Shown: in pieces, positions 15,919 through 24,834 of the stretch
Layout of the letters: every line of letters begins with the position of its first letter
Numbering within the stretch: the stretch's first letter is position 1
From: Aphodoplasma sp045626925
GTDB taxonomy: Bacteria > Bacillota > Clostridia > UBA1381 > UMGS1253
NCBI GenBank assembly: GCA_045626925.1
Contig: JAZUQZ010000013.1
Span: forward strand, 1-39,099
DNA length: 39,099 nt
Reading direction: 5' to 3'
Program-made: the position numbers and the translations under genes
Notes under the pieces: model-generated
Told to the model about the DNA's origin: nothing
Seen by the model: the letters and a program-made list of their open reading frames with translations, nothing else
The model's database searches: none

Positions 15919-16668
15919 ATGAGAAATATTGCTTTACGGCTTCAGTACAAAGGAAGCGCATATCATGGGTGGCAAAGGCAGGAAAATGCCGTCACCATAC
16001 AACAAATTATTGAAGAGTCACTTCAAAAGGTGTGTGACGAGATGCCCACTGTGTATGGTTGTGGCCGCACAGATGCAGGTGTTCATGCACTAAATTATGT
16101 CTGCAATTTTAATTCACAAACAAAAATCCCAGATGAAAAAATCCCATTCGCTTTAAATTCTATATTACCCGATGACATAAGGGTTACGGGAGCAAAAACG
16201 GTCGATGATGACTTTCATTCGCGTTTTAGCACAAAGAAAAAACGCTATATTTATAAAATTTTCAATGCGCAATATGGCGATGCTTTTTTGACCGATTTGG
16301 CGTGGCATTATAAATATGAGCTTGATATGGAGCTTATAAATAAGGCGTGTCCGTTTTTTTGTGGCGAGCATGATTTTAGCGCGTTTTGTGCAAGCGGAGC
16401 CCAAACAAATGATTTTACACGAACTATTTACACTCTTTCAGCGGACAAGCGTGATAATATGATTACGATTGATGTTTGCGGTAACGGATTTTTGTATAAT
16501 ATGGTGCGAATTATTGCGGGTACGCTCGCATATGTAGGCGATGGACGAATAGCACCACAAGAAATAGAAAGCATAATAGCATCGCGTGACAGACGCCTTG
16601 CAGGGATTACGGCACCACCATACGGACTATATATGGCAGAGGTTGATTATGGTTTTGATTTATTTTAA
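15919..16668 (+). CDS. truA: tRNA pseudouridine(38-40) synthase TruA
   Basis: A 249-residue cytosolic enzyme that isomerises U38, U39 and U40 in the tRNA anticodon arm. The catalytic Asp is D53 in YGCGRTDAGVHAL, and later RYIYKIFNA and GNGFLYNMVRIIAGTLAYVG (20 residues, about 191-210) are typical TruA segments. Length is normal. ATG 15919 is preceded by GATGGAG. It follows ecfT by 48 bases, conserving the ecfT-truA order of Firmicutes. No ribosomal protein genes rplM-rpsI follow, where they often do in relatives. Confidence 0.96.
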   Translation: MRNIALRLQYKGSAYHGWQRQENAVTIQQIIEESLQKVCDEMPTVYGCGRTDAGVHALNYVCNFNSQTKIPDEKIPFALNSILPDDIRVTGAKTVDDDFHSRFSTKKKRYIYKIFNAQYGDAFLTDLAWHYKYELDMELINKACPFFCGEHDFSAFCASGAQTNDFTRTIYTLSADKRDNMITIDVCGNGFLYNMVRIIAGTLAYVGDGRIAPQEIESIIASRDRRLAGITAPPYGLYMAEVDYGFDLF

Positions 16669-16691
16669 AAATGATAAAGGAGCGATATATT

Positions 16692-17903
16692 GTGAGCAGG
16701 CTTGATTACATAAGAAAAAAACAAGAGCAGGCAGAACACGCAAAGCGTGGCGACAGCACATTTATATCCTTTATAAAGGAACATGGCGGACTTGTTGGAC
16801 TTGTAGCGATTATACTTGTTGTCGTAATTGCTGCGGCAATTATTGGTACAAATCCAAGGTTTAATGCTTATTTTACAAATGAAAATTCAACATCGCTTTA
16901 TCTTGATGAAAACACATTGTTTGAAATGCCTTATACAGACCAGGAAAAAACGGTCATAAAAACGATGGGCAGTAATATAATATTGTGTAGCAAAAACAAG
17001 ATTGTTGCACTGGCTGAAAATGGACATCAGCTATGGGAAATACCAATAAACCTTAATAAGCCGATTTTGTCAATAGAGGGTGAATATATACTTGCCGCTG
17101 ACAGAGGGGGCAGAGATATTTATCTTATAAATGGTGGCAAGGTTATTCTGCAAACCACATCAAAATACAGCATTATAAACGCGAAAGTTTCATCAAACGG
17201 AACATATGTAATAATATCGGACGAGCCATATTTTAAGGGGCTTGTTACGGTATCTGATGCAAAAAACAACGAGATTTTTGTATGGCATTCGGGCAGTGCA
17301 TATATAATTGATGCGTCGATTGGCGCCGACGAAAACAAGCTTGCCCTCGCAGTTATAAATACGGCAGTAACATCACAACAAGAGGGCGCAGAAGGCATTT
17401 TGAGTGGCGTTTTACTTTTTAACTTATACGAAACAGAACCATACAAGTCGCATACCTTTGCAGATTGCATCATAACAAATGTCTACAAGGCAGACAGGGG
17501 ATTTTTTGTTGTAACGGATAAAAAAGCAGTATCGCTTGACAATGGTGGAGAGATTTATAATGAATATGCTTATGACGAAAAAACGGTCAATAAAATATTT
17601 AAAAGCGATTCTGTTTTAGTTCTTTCATTGGAGGATATAAATGGCAAAAAAAGTATTGTTGCGCTCGACAATCGCGCACATCAAAAATGTAATATAGATG
17701 TGCGTCAGGCGCCCAATTTTATAAGCGCCGAAGCGGACAGGATTGCATATGGTGGCAGCGATATAGTTGTGTGTGATGCATCAGGAAAAGAGCTTTATCT
17801 TCTGAAAACATCGAAAAAGTATAATACGCTTATGTTGCTTAGCGGCGCAAAAAAAGCCGTTGGCGTTACGGCTGCATCGGTTGATATAGTTGAAATAAAA
17901 TAG
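16692..17903 (+). CDS. DUF5711-type membrane-anchored protein with probable beta-propeller
   Basis: A 403-residue protein of unknown function. One N-terminal transmembrane helix (about 28-51, VGLVAIILVVVIAAAII) follows a charged cytoplasmic segment (SRLDYIRKKQEQAEHAKR). The rest is extracytoplasmic with repeated beta-strand blocks such as NIILCSKNKIVALAENGHQLW and IVALDNRAHQKC, resembling WD/PQQ-like propeller blades. I place the start at GTG 16692 because AAAGGAG precedes it by nine bases; ATG 16671 would start three bases after truA with no ribosome site. It is followed by a CvpA-like gene. The domain name is from memory of clostridial proteins with this layout. A role at the cell envelope is inference. 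Confidence 0.75.
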   Translation: MSRLDYIRKKQEQAEHAKRGDSTFISFIKEHGGLVGLVAIILVVVIAAAIIGTNPRFNAYFTNENSTSLYLDENTLFEMPYTDQEKTVIKTMGSNIILCSKNKIVALAENGHQLWEIPINLNKPILSIEGEYILAADRGGRDIYLINGGKVILQTTSKYSIINAKVSSNGTYVIISDEPYFKGLVTVSDAKNNEIFVWHSGSAYIIDASIGADENKLALAVINTAVTSQQEGAEGILSGVLLFNLYETEPYKSHTFADCIITNVYKADRGFFVVTDKKAVSLDNGGEIYNEYAYDEKTVNKIFKSDSVLVLSLEDINGKKSIVALDNRAHQKCNIDVRQAPNFISAEADRIAYGGSDIVVCDASGKELYLLKTSKKYNTLMLLSGAKKAVGVTAASVDIVEIK

Positions 17904-17924
17904 TCATGGCGAGGGGGAATATGC

Positions 17925-18653
17925 GTGCCTTACATTCTCGATATAATTGTTGGTATAATTATTGTTATATGCGTTATCAGAGGTGCAAAAAAGGGCTTTA
18001 TCAAAGCGGCATTCAGCATACTTACATTTTTACTTGCGGCTGTTTTGTCGTTTATGTTTTATGTGCCATTTTCTGATTATATAGCAAACACATCTGTCGG
18101 ACAAAATGTATCCCAAAGCCTTTCCACATCGATATATAATGCTGTAAGTGGTGAAAACAAAGTAGACGCAGAGATAAATCCTGCTCCTACACAAGAAAAT
18201 AGTCAAAACGAGCTTGGTAATACAACAGAGGGAATTATAAAGTCATTAAATCTTCCCACATTTATGTTTTCATCAGTTTTTGAGCAGAGCGATTTTTTGA
18301 TGCGTACTGCAAGACTTTCTGCTGCCCAAGCAGTCAGCAACTCTCTTACAGGTGCATTTATGAAACTTGTGTCGGGAATACTTTTATTTTTACTTATTAT
18401 GATTGGGTTATGGATTTTGCGTCGTATACTTGAAGCAATATTTAAACTGCCACTCTTAAAAGAGGTCAACAAGCTTGCAGGATTTGTTGCAGGGCTTATA
18501 AATGGTGTTTTGCTATCGTATTTACTTCTTGCGATTTGTGTGTCGCTTTCCGGATTTGGAGAGCTTTCATTTATAAAAAATTCAATCGAAGGTTCATTTA
18601 TATATAATTATCTTTGCGAAACAAATATGATTACCAATATGTTTTTAAAATAA
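17925..18653 (+). CDS. CvpA family membrane protein
   Basis: A 242-residue membrane protein with helices at about 5-22, 27-50, 140-165 and 180-205 and a polar, Asn/Gln/Ser-rich loop between them. The N-terminus DIIVGIIIVICVIRGAKKGF matches the CvpA family (colicin V production protein), whose conserved Arg-Gly-x-x-x-Gly segment is seen here. The start is GTG 17925 with GAGGGGG seven bases upstream; the ATG at 17921 is in another frame. It follows the DUF5711 gene by 21 bases and precedes rho. CvpA proteins are linked to envelope integrity and secretion, but a molecular role is not established. Confidence 0.85.
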   Translation: MPYILDIIVGIIIVICVIRGAKKGFIKAAFSILTFLLAAVLSFMFYVPFSDYIANTSVGQNVSQSLSTSIYNAVSGENKVDAEINPAPTQENSQNELGNTTEGIIKSLNLPTFMFSSVFEQSDFLMRTARLSAAQAVSNSLTGAFMKLVSGILLFLLIMIGLWILRRILEAIFKLPLLKEVNKLAGFVAGLINGVLLSYLLLAICVSLSGFGELSFIKNSIEGSFIYNYLCETNMITNMFLK

Positions 18654-18669
18654 GAATTTGAGGTGTAAA

Positions 18670-19989
18670 ATGCAAGAGTTTGAACTTTTGAACAAAAAAT
18701 CACTTACCGATTTGCGCGAAATAGCAAAAGAAATGGGAATTATTAAAATTGCATCGTTGCGTAAAAATGAGCTTATAAAGGCCATTGTTGAAAAAAATGA
18801 GTCTGATTGTGCCGACAAAAAAACAGGCAGTGCACAAAAAGATAACGCATCAAAACAAAAGACGCGTCCTGACAATGTTGTTGAGGTAAGCGGTTTTCTT
18901 GATGTGCATCCTGACGGCTATGGCTTTATACGCTTTGATAATTACGAATCAAGTGCAAAGGATATTTATGTATCGAACACACAAATACGCCGTTTTAGGC
19001 TAAAGACAGGTGATGAGGTTCTTGGTGATGCGCGCACTGTTACAGGCGATGAAAAATATGCACCACTTTTATATGTGCACAAGGTGAACGGGGACCCGGT
19101 TGATGTGTGCTTGCGCCGTCGCTCATTCGAGTCGCTTACACCGATTTATCCAAAGGAAAGATTGCATCTTGAAACGGAGCCAAGTGGTTTTTCGATGAGA
19201 CTTATTGACCTTATTGCACCGCTTGGATATGGTCAGCGCGGACTCATTGTTGCACCGCCAAAGGCAGGAAAAACAACACTTCTTAAAAATATTGCGCAAA
19301 GCATTACAAAAAACCATCCCGATGTAAAGCTTATTGTACTTTTGATAGATGAACGCCCCGAAGAAGTTACAGATATGAAGCGTTCTATTGATGGCGAAGT
19401 AATATATTCGACATTTGATGAAGCGCCCGAGCATCATATCAAAATAGCCGATCTTGTCTTTGAAAGAGCGCAAAGACTTGTTGAACATAAAAAAGATGTA
19501 GTTATTTTGCTCGATTCATTGACAAGGCTTGCACGCGCGTGCAATCTTGTTGTACCGCCTACGGGTCGTACACTTTCGGGTGGTATTGACCCTGCTGCGT
19601 TACACAAGCCGAAACGGTTTTTTGGTGCAGCAAGAAATATCGAAGAGGGCGGAAGCCTTACAATACTTGCGACTGCACTTGTTGAAACGGGCAGCCGTAT
19701 GGACGAAGTAATTTTTGAAGAATTTAAAGGCACAGGCAATATGGAGGTGCGTCTTGACAGACAATTGCAGGAGAGACGCGTTTTTCCCGCTATTGATATT
19801 GCAAAATCGGGCACAAGACGCGAAGAAGCGCTCTTAAACAGTGATGAGCTTGCGGCCGTTTGGTCTGTGCGAAAGGCAATAAACAGCCGAAATAGCGTCG
19901 ATGTTACAGAGGAAATTTTAAACAAACTTACACGCACGCGTACAAATGTAGATTTTGTACAAAATATATTAGATACGATGGGTAAATAG
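18670..19989 (+). CDS. rho: Transcription termination factor Rho
   Basis: A 439-residue RNA-dependent hexameric helicase that ends transcription of untranslated RNA. Rho_N (1-43) is followed by a charged linker (44-67), an OB/cold-shock RNA-binding domain (about 68-145, with GYGFIRF) and the ATPase core: Walker A APPKAGKT (195-202), catalytic DERPEE near 228-232, Walker B VVILLD (277-282) followed by SLTRLARA, and the R-loop. ATG 18670 follows GAGGTG; the TTG at 18658 that would add four residues has no ribosome site. Bicyclomycin-contact residues in the core look normal. It starts 16 bases after cvpA and is followed by the cysteine desulfurase. Confidence 0.97.
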   Translation: MQEFELLNKKSLTDLREIAKEMGIIKIASLRKNELIKAIVEKNESDCADKKTGSAQKDNASKQKTRPDNVVEVSGFLDVHPDGYGFIRFDNYESSAKDIYVSNTQIRRFRLKTGDEVLGDARTVTGDEKYAPLLYVHKVNGDPVDVCLRRRSFESLTPIYPKERLHLETEPSGFSMRLIDLIAPLGYGQRGLIVAPPKAGKTTLLKNIAQSITKNHPDVKLIVLLIDERPEEVTDMKRSIDGEVIYSTFDEAPEHHIKIADLVFERAQRLVEHKKDVVILLDSLTRLARACNLVVPPTGRTLSGGIDPAALHKPKRFFGAARNIEEGGSLTILATALVETGSRMDEVIFEEFKGTGNMEVRLDRQLQERRVFPAIDIAKSGTRREEALLNSDELAAVWSVRKAINSRNSVDVTEEILNKLTRTRTNVDFVQNILDTMGK

Positions 19990-20000
19990 CAGGTGATAAA

Positions 20001-21164
20001 ATGGAAGAGAACAGAGAGATATATCTTGATAACAGCGCGACGACAAAAACCTTAAAAGAAGTAAACGAAGCTATGCTTTATGCGCTTGAAAACTGTTATG
20101 GCAATCCATCATCACTTCACAATCTTGGGATGAAAGCGGAAAAGGCTTTCACAGCTGCAAAAGAAGAGCTTGCAAAATGTTTGTCGTGTGATATAGATGA
20201 GGTCTATGTTACAAGCGGCGGTACAGAGAGTAACAACATAGCAATTCTTGGTTATTTAAAAGCATCAAAGCGACATGGCAAGCATATAATATGCACATCT
20301 GTTGAGCATCCGGGCGTATATGAAACAGTAAAAAGTGTTGAGCAAGAAGGGTACGAGGTTTCATATCTTGGCGTCAACAAGGATGGATATATATGCCTTG
20401 ATGAGTTTGAAAAAACGCTTCGTGAGGATACAGTTTTAGTGTGCGTAATGCATGTAAATAATGAGGTTGGCTCTATTATGCCAATTGAAAAATTAAAACC
20501 AATTATGAAGCGCAAAGCACCAAATGCCGCACTGTTTGTCGATGCGGTACAATCATTTGGCAAAGTAATGATAAAGCCTGATAAAATTGGTGTCGATATG
20601 ATGTCGGCAAGCAGCCATAAAATACATGGACCAAAAGGTATCGGTATGCTTTATATAAAAAAAGGTGTGCGCGTTTTGCCTGTTATGTATGGCGGACACC
20701 AGCAAAAGAATATCCGCTCCGGAACGGAAAATGTTTTTGGCGCGGTTGGTTTTGCAAAAGCGGCAGGCATAGCATACAAAGATATTGATAAAAATTATTC
20801 ATATGTTTTAGAGCTTAAAAATCATCTTTGGAGTGCAATCGAGAAAAATATTGATAGCGTTGTATTAAACAGTGATGAAAACACATTGCCTTATATACTC
20901 AATGTGTCATTTGTTGGTATAAAAGCGGAAATACTTCTTCATGCACTTGAGAGCAAGGGTATATATGTTTCGACGGGTTCTGCGTGTTCGTCTAATGCAC
21001 CGTCACCGAGCCGCACGCTTGTATGCATGGGCAAGAATAAACGCGAAATTGAGGGTGCAGTACGCTTTAGTTTTTCGCATATAAATACTATGGAGCAAAT
21101 GGATTATACAGCAAAAATTCTTATAGAAGAGGTTGCAAACATAAGAAAATATGTTAGGGGATAA
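20001..21164 (+). CDS. Cysteine desulfurase, IscS/NifS family
   Basis: A 387-residue pyridoxal phosphate enzyme that takes sulfur from Cys as a persulfide. K207 in SASSHKIHG is the cofactor lysine, with H103, D181 and Q184 in the usual cofactor positions. The catalytic Cys is C329 in TGSACSSNAPSPS, a group I (mobile loop) arrangement. It overlaps the thiI region closely (start of thiI 5 bases after its stop), so the likely acceptor is ThiI for 4-thiouridine in tRNA and possibly thiamin synthesis, as for NifZ in Bacillus. General Fe-S supply cannot be excluded. Confidence 0.95.
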   Translation: MEENREIYLDNSATTKTLKEVNEAMLYALENCYGNPSSLHNLGMKAEKAFTAAKEELAKCLSCDIDEVYVTSGGTESNNIAILGYLKASKRHGKHIICTSVEHPGVYETVKSVEQEGYEVSYLGVNKDGYICLDEFEKTLREDTVLVCVMHVNNEVGSIMPIEKLKPIMKRKAPNAALFVDAVQSFGKVMIKPDKIGVDMMSASSHKIHGPKGIGMLYIKKGVRVLPVMYGGHQQKNIRSGTENVFGAVGFAKAAGIAYKDIDKNYSYVLELKNHLWSAIEKNIDSVVLNSDENTLPYILNVSFVGIKAEILLHALESKGIYVSTGSACSSNAPSPSRTLVCMGKNKREIEGAVRFSFSHINTMEQMDYTAKILIEEVANIRKYVRG

Positions 21165-21168
21165 AAAC

Positions 21169-22341
21169 ATGAAGGAAATAGTGTTAGTAAAATACGGAGA
21201 AATTATATTAAAGGGCTTAAATCGTCCCGTATTTGAAAATATACTTTTAAAAAATATTAGAAATGCACTCAAAAGTCTTGGTGAGATAGAGGTTACGCGT
21301 GCACAGGCGGCGATTTATATTGACCCGCCGGAGAGTGTTGATATTGATGATGTGATTGAGCGCCTTAAAAAAGTGTTTGGTATTTTAAGCATAACACGCG
21401 CAGGTGTTGTTGAAAAAGATATCGAAGCAATAAAGCGTGCTGCGGTCGAATACTGTGGTGATGATGTGACAGAAGGCGTGACATTTAAGGTGGAGGCAAA
21501 ACGAGCTGATAAAAAATTTCCAATAAAATCGCCTGAAATATGCCGTGAGGTTGGTGGGTATATGTTTGAAAATCTTGCTGGCGTAAAGGTTGATGTAAAC
21601 AATCCGTCTAATACTGTGATGGTAGAAATTCGCGATTTTGCGGCGTATGTATATTGTAAAAAGATTGCGGGTCAGGGCGGTTTGCCGATTGGAACAGGTG
21701 GCCGTGCAATGCTTCTTTTGTCGGGCGGAATTGATAGTCCGGTAGCCGGTTATATGATGGCAAAACGCGGGGTAGAGCTTGAAGCGATAAATTTCTTCAG
21801 CTATCCATACACAAGCGAGCGTGCAAAAGAAAAGGTTGTTTCGCTTGCATCAATTCTTTCAGGTTATGCTTCAAAAATACGCCTTCATATTGTTCCATTT
21901 ACAGAAATTCAGCTTGCAATTCGTGACAATTGTCCCGAAGAGCATCTTACGCTTATTATGCGCCGTTTTATGATGAAAATTGCGGAGCGTACAGCATTAA
22001 ACAATCATACAGAGGCACTTATTACGGGTGAAAGCCTTGGACAAGTTGCAAGCCAGACAATGCAGGCGCTTCATGTTACAAACTCGGTTGTGGATATGCC
22101 CGTTTTCAGACCGCTGATTGGTATGGATAAAGAAGAAATTGTTCGTATATCACGCAAAATGGGTGCATTTGAAACATCGATTTTGCCGTATGAAGATTGT
22201 TGTACGGTGTTTACACCAAAACATCCTGTGACAAAGCCAAAGCTTGATAGAATAATAAAATCGGAGAGCAAGCTTGATATTGATGCGCTTATTGAGCGTG
22301 CACTTGACGGCATCGAAACAATCGTTGTTGAACCAAAATAA
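21169..22341 (+). CDS. thiI: tRNA 4-thiouridine synthase ThiI (without rhodanese domain)
   Basis: A 390-residue enzyme that adenylates tRNA U8 and replaces oxygen with sulfur. A ferredoxin-like and THUMP region (about 55-165) precede the PP-loop SGGIDSP (185-191), followed by GESLGQVASQTMQAL (about 292-306). The conserved YEDCCTVFTPKHP (about 342-354) contains the reactive Cys region. The C-terminal rhodanese domain of the enterobacterial protein is absent, as usual in Firmicutes, so persulfide transfer must use the adjacent desulfurase. ATG 21169, with TTAGGGG upstream, is preferred over ATG 21151, which would overlap the preceding gene. Confidence 0.96.
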   Translation: MKEIVLVKYGEIILKGLNRPVFENILLKNIRNALKSLGEIEVTRAQAAIYIDPPESVDIDDVIERLKKVFGILSITRAGVVEKDIEAIKRAAVEYCGDDVTEGVTFKVEAKRADKKFPIKSPEICREVGGYMFENLAGVKVDVNNPSNTVMVEIRDFAAYVYCKKIAGQGGLPIGTGGRAMLLLSGGIDSPVAGYMMAKRGVELEAINFFSYPYTSERAKEKVVSLASILSGYASKIRLHIVPFTEIQLAIRDNCPEEHLTLIMRRFMMKIAERTALNNHTEALITGESLGQVASQTMQALHVTNSVVDMPVFRPLIGMDKEEIVRISRKMGAFETSILPYEDCCTVFTPKHPVTKPKLDRIIKSESKLDIDALIERALDGIETIVVEPK

Positions 22342-22368
22342 TAGCTATTTAGTAAGGAGAACAAAAAA

Positions 22369-23604
22369 ATGACGGCAGAAATTATAGCAGTTGGAACAGA
22401 GCTTTTGCTTGGGGAAATATTGAATACTGATGCACAATTTTTGGCACAAGAACTTTCAAAGCTTGGTATAAATGTATTTTATCAAACAGTTGTCGGCGAT
22501 AATGAACAACGCTTGAAAGATACCATAAAGACAGCGCTTTCGCGCTCTGATATTGTTATTACATCGGGGGGACTTGGGCCGACAAGCGACGATATTACAA
22601 AGGAAACTGTTGCAGAGGCTATGGGGGTAGAACTTGAGCTAGACAAAAACAGTCTTAAGGATATTGAAGACTATTTTGCTCGTATGGGACGAGTTATGGG
22701 CAAAAACAATATAAAACAAGCAATTATGCCAAAGAATGCGATTGTTTTAAAAAATAATAATGGTACTGCGCCGGGTGGCATTATTGAAAAGAATGGGAAA
22801 ATTGCAATATTTTTGCCCGGACCGCCAAATGAGATTGTGCCGATGTATAAGCAAAGCGTAGAGCCGTATCTTATGAAAAAAGCGGACTCGATACTGTTTT
22901 CAAAGACGCTTCGAATTATTGGCATTGGCGAATCAAAGGTTGAAGAAATGCTTTATGAGCTTATAAAAACATCAACAAATCCAACCGTTGCACCATATGC
23001 AAAAACAGGCGAGGTTACTCTTCGCATCACGGCAAAAAGCAAAAATGAAGATGAGGCAAATGCGCTTATAGGACCTGTTGAGAAAAAGATAAGAGAGGTC
23101 CTTGGTGATGCGGTTTATGGTATTGATGATGACACAATTTACTCGGTTGTTATAAATATGCTTTTAGAAAAAAAGATGACTATATCATTTGCAGAAAGCT
23201 GTACAGGTGGACTTTTGGCACAAAGTATGACAAGCATTCCGGGCGCATCTGCCGTATTTAAGCAAAGTTTTGTAACATATTGTGATGAAGCAAAAAATAA
23301 AACACTTGCTGTAGAGAATGATGTGCTTGAAAAATATAGTGCGGTAAGTGAACAGGTCGCAAAGCAGATGGCTATTGGTGCGCGTGAAAAATCGGGTGCA
23401 GATATTGCCATAAGCGTCACGGGGGTAGCCGGTCCGGACAGTGACGAAAACAATAATCCGGTAGGCCTTGTATACATCGGCATTGCTGATAAAACAGATG
23501 CAAAAGCTATAAAGTATAACTTTATGGGCAATAGAGATAAGATAAGAATGCGCGCGTGTATAAGTGCGTATGAAATTATTAGAAAATATTTAATGAATAT
23601 ATAA
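22369..23604 (+). CDS. cinA: CinA family protein with nicotinamide-nucleotide amidase domain
   Basis: A 411-residue two-domain protein. The N-terminal half (1-170) is a MoaB/MogA-like domain with SGGLGPTSDDITKE (about 66-79), associated with ADP-ribose pyrophosphatase activity in some CinA proteins. The C-terminal domain (about 255-411) has FAESCTGGLLAQ and SVTGVAGPD, the PncC deamidase signatures, which recycle nicotinamide mononucleotide to nicotinate mononucleotide. AAGGAG lies nine bases before the ATG. It sits directly before recA, the classic cinA-recA order, but recA has its own promoter here. A competence role is historical; none of the other competence genes is near. Confidence 0.95.
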   Translation: MTAEIIAVGTELLLGEILNTDAQFLAQELSKLGINVFYQTVVGDNEQRLKDTIKTALSRSDIVITSGGLGPTSDDITKETVAEAMGVELELDKNSLKDIEDYFARMGRVMGKNNIKQAIMPKNAIVLKNNNGTAPGGIIEKNGKIAIFLPGPPNEIVPMYKQSVEPYLMKKADSILFSKTLRIIGIGESKVEEMLYELIKTSTNPTVAPYAKTGEVTLRITAKSKNEDEANALIGPVEKKIREVLGDAVYGIDDDTIYSVVINMLLEKKMTISFAESCTGGLLAQSMTSIPGASAVFKQSFVTYCDEAKNKTLAVENDVLEKYSAVSEQVAKQMAIGAREKSGADIAISVTGVAGPDSDENNNPVGLVYIGIADKTDAKAIKYNFMGNRDKIRMRACISAYEIIRKYLMNI

Positions 23605-23612
23605 AAAACCTA

Positions 23613-23641
23613 TTGACATACACAAAAAAAAGAAGTATAAT
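23613..23641 (+). promoter_or_regulatory. Consensus SigA promoter of recA
   Basis: TTGACA (23613-23618), exactly 17 bases, and TATAAT (23636-23641) match the consensus in all 12 positions. The -35 begins eight bases after the cinA stop, so recA can be made apart from cinA. Confidence 0.9.
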
Positions 23642-23649
23642 ACTATTAC

Positions 23650-23663
23650 AGAACATTCGTTTG
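23650..23663 (+). promoter_or_regulatory. SOS box (LexA/DinR operator) at recA
   Basis: AGAACATTCGTTTG begins nine bases downstream of the -10, over or just after the expected transcription start. It fits the Firmicute LexA pattern GAAC-N4-GTTY: GAAC (23651-23654), four bases, GTTT (23659-23662). LexA itself is not in the window. Confidence 0.75.
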
Positions 23664-23734
23664 TGAAAAAACTTATTATTACTCCGTTAATAAGAAAAAA
23701 TATGCCGACGCGGAGCGGCGGAATGGAGAAAATT

Positions 23735-24811
23735 ATGTCTGATATGCCGGAAAAAGTAACTGAAAGCACATCTGAAAAGAGAAAGGCTCTTGACGCTGCG
23801 CTTTCGGGGATAAAAAAACAGTTTGGCGATGGCTCTATTATGAAGCTTGGTGAAAATACAAAGACAAACATCGAAGCTATTCCAACGGGGTCGATGAGTC
23901 TTGATTTAGCTCTTGGAATCGGTGGACTTCCGCGTGGCAGAATTGTTGAAATATATGGACCGGAATCGTCCGGTAAGACTACACTTACACTTCATGTTGT
24001 TGCAGAAGCGCAAAAGCTTGGTGGCGAGGTTGCTTTTATCGATGCAGAGCACGCGCTTGACCCTGAATATGCAAAAAACCTTGGTGTAGATATTGACAAC
24101 TTGCTTGTTGCCCAGCCTGATACAGGCGAGCAGGCGCTTGAGATTATGGAGGCGCTTGTAAGAAGCGGTGCAATAGATGTTGTTGTAATTGACTCTGTAG
24201 CGGCTCTTGTGCCAAAGGCAGAAATTGATGGCGAGATGGGTGATTCGCATGTAGGACTTCATGCACGCCTTATGTCCCAAGCACTTCGCAAGCTTGCAGG
24301 CATATTAAACAAATCGAATACAATTGCAATTTTTATAAATCAGTTGCGCCAAAAGGTCGGCGTAATATATGGCAATCCTGAAACGACAACGGGCGGTCTT
24401 GCACTCAAGTTTTATGCATCTGTGCGTCTTGATATAAGAAAAATCGAGGCTATTAAAAACGGAGCAGAGATAATTGGTAATCGTACAAGAGTAAAGGTTG
24501 TTAAAAACAAGGTTGCACCGCCATTTAAAGAGGCCGAATTTGATATATTATATGGCAAAGGAATTTCAAGAGAGGGCAATATTTTAGATGTTGCGACTTC
24601 GCTTGATATAATAAAAAAGAGCGGCTCGTGGTTTGCGTATGAGGGCGAGCGCCTTGGTCAAGGCAGAGATAATGTAAGAAAGTATATGGAAGAAAATCCT
24701 GACTTTACTTCAAAACTTGAAGCACAAATACGCGAAAGGCTTGCAATGGGCCAGTCGGAGCGCATCGATAACGAAAGCATAAATCCGATATCAAAACCGC
24801 CGAAAAAGTAA
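23735..24811 (+). CDS. recA: Recombinase RecA
   Basis: A 358-residue DNA strand-exchange protein central to homologous repair and SOS induction. Walker A is GPESSGKT (75-82), the multimer and Walker B segments are VVVIDSVAALVPKAE (about 152-166), loop 1 follows in GEMGDSHVGLHARLMSQALR (20 residues) and loop 2 in TTTGGLALKFYASVRL. The start ATG 23735 has GGAG six bases upstream. The longer in-frame ATG/start at 23663 (24 extra residues) lies in the SOS box region and has no ribosome site, so it is rejected. The C-terminus is basic and polar. The DEDDh exonuclease gene follows by 23 bases. Confidence 0.98.
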   Translation: MSDMPEKVTESTSEKRKALDAALSGIKKQFGDGSIMKLGENTKTNIEAIPTGSMSLDLALGIGGLPRGRIVEIYGPESSGKTTLTLHVVAEAQKLGGEVAFIDAEHALDPEYAKNLGVDIDNLLVAQPDTGEQALEIMEALVRSGAIDVVVIDSVAALVPKAEIDGEMGDSHVGLHARLMSQALRKLAGILNKSNTIAIFINQLRQKVGVIYGNPETTTGGLALKFYASVRLDIRKIEAIKNGAEIIGNRTRVKVVKNKVAPPFKEAEFDILYGKGISREGNILDVATSLDIIKKSGSWFAYEGERLGQGRDNVRKYMEENPDFTSKLEAQIRERLAMGQSERIDNESINPISKPPKK

Positions 24812-24834
24812 GCATAAACTAAAGGGGAATTTTG

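Noticed and set aside
19434..19937. Minus-strand ORF of 167 codons opposite rho
   Set aside because: Antisense shadow of a highly conserved gene, Ser-rich as expected from the complement of its codons.
23663..23734. Longer recA start
   Set aside because: It begins at the end of the SOS box, has no ribosome site and adds residues not found in RecA.
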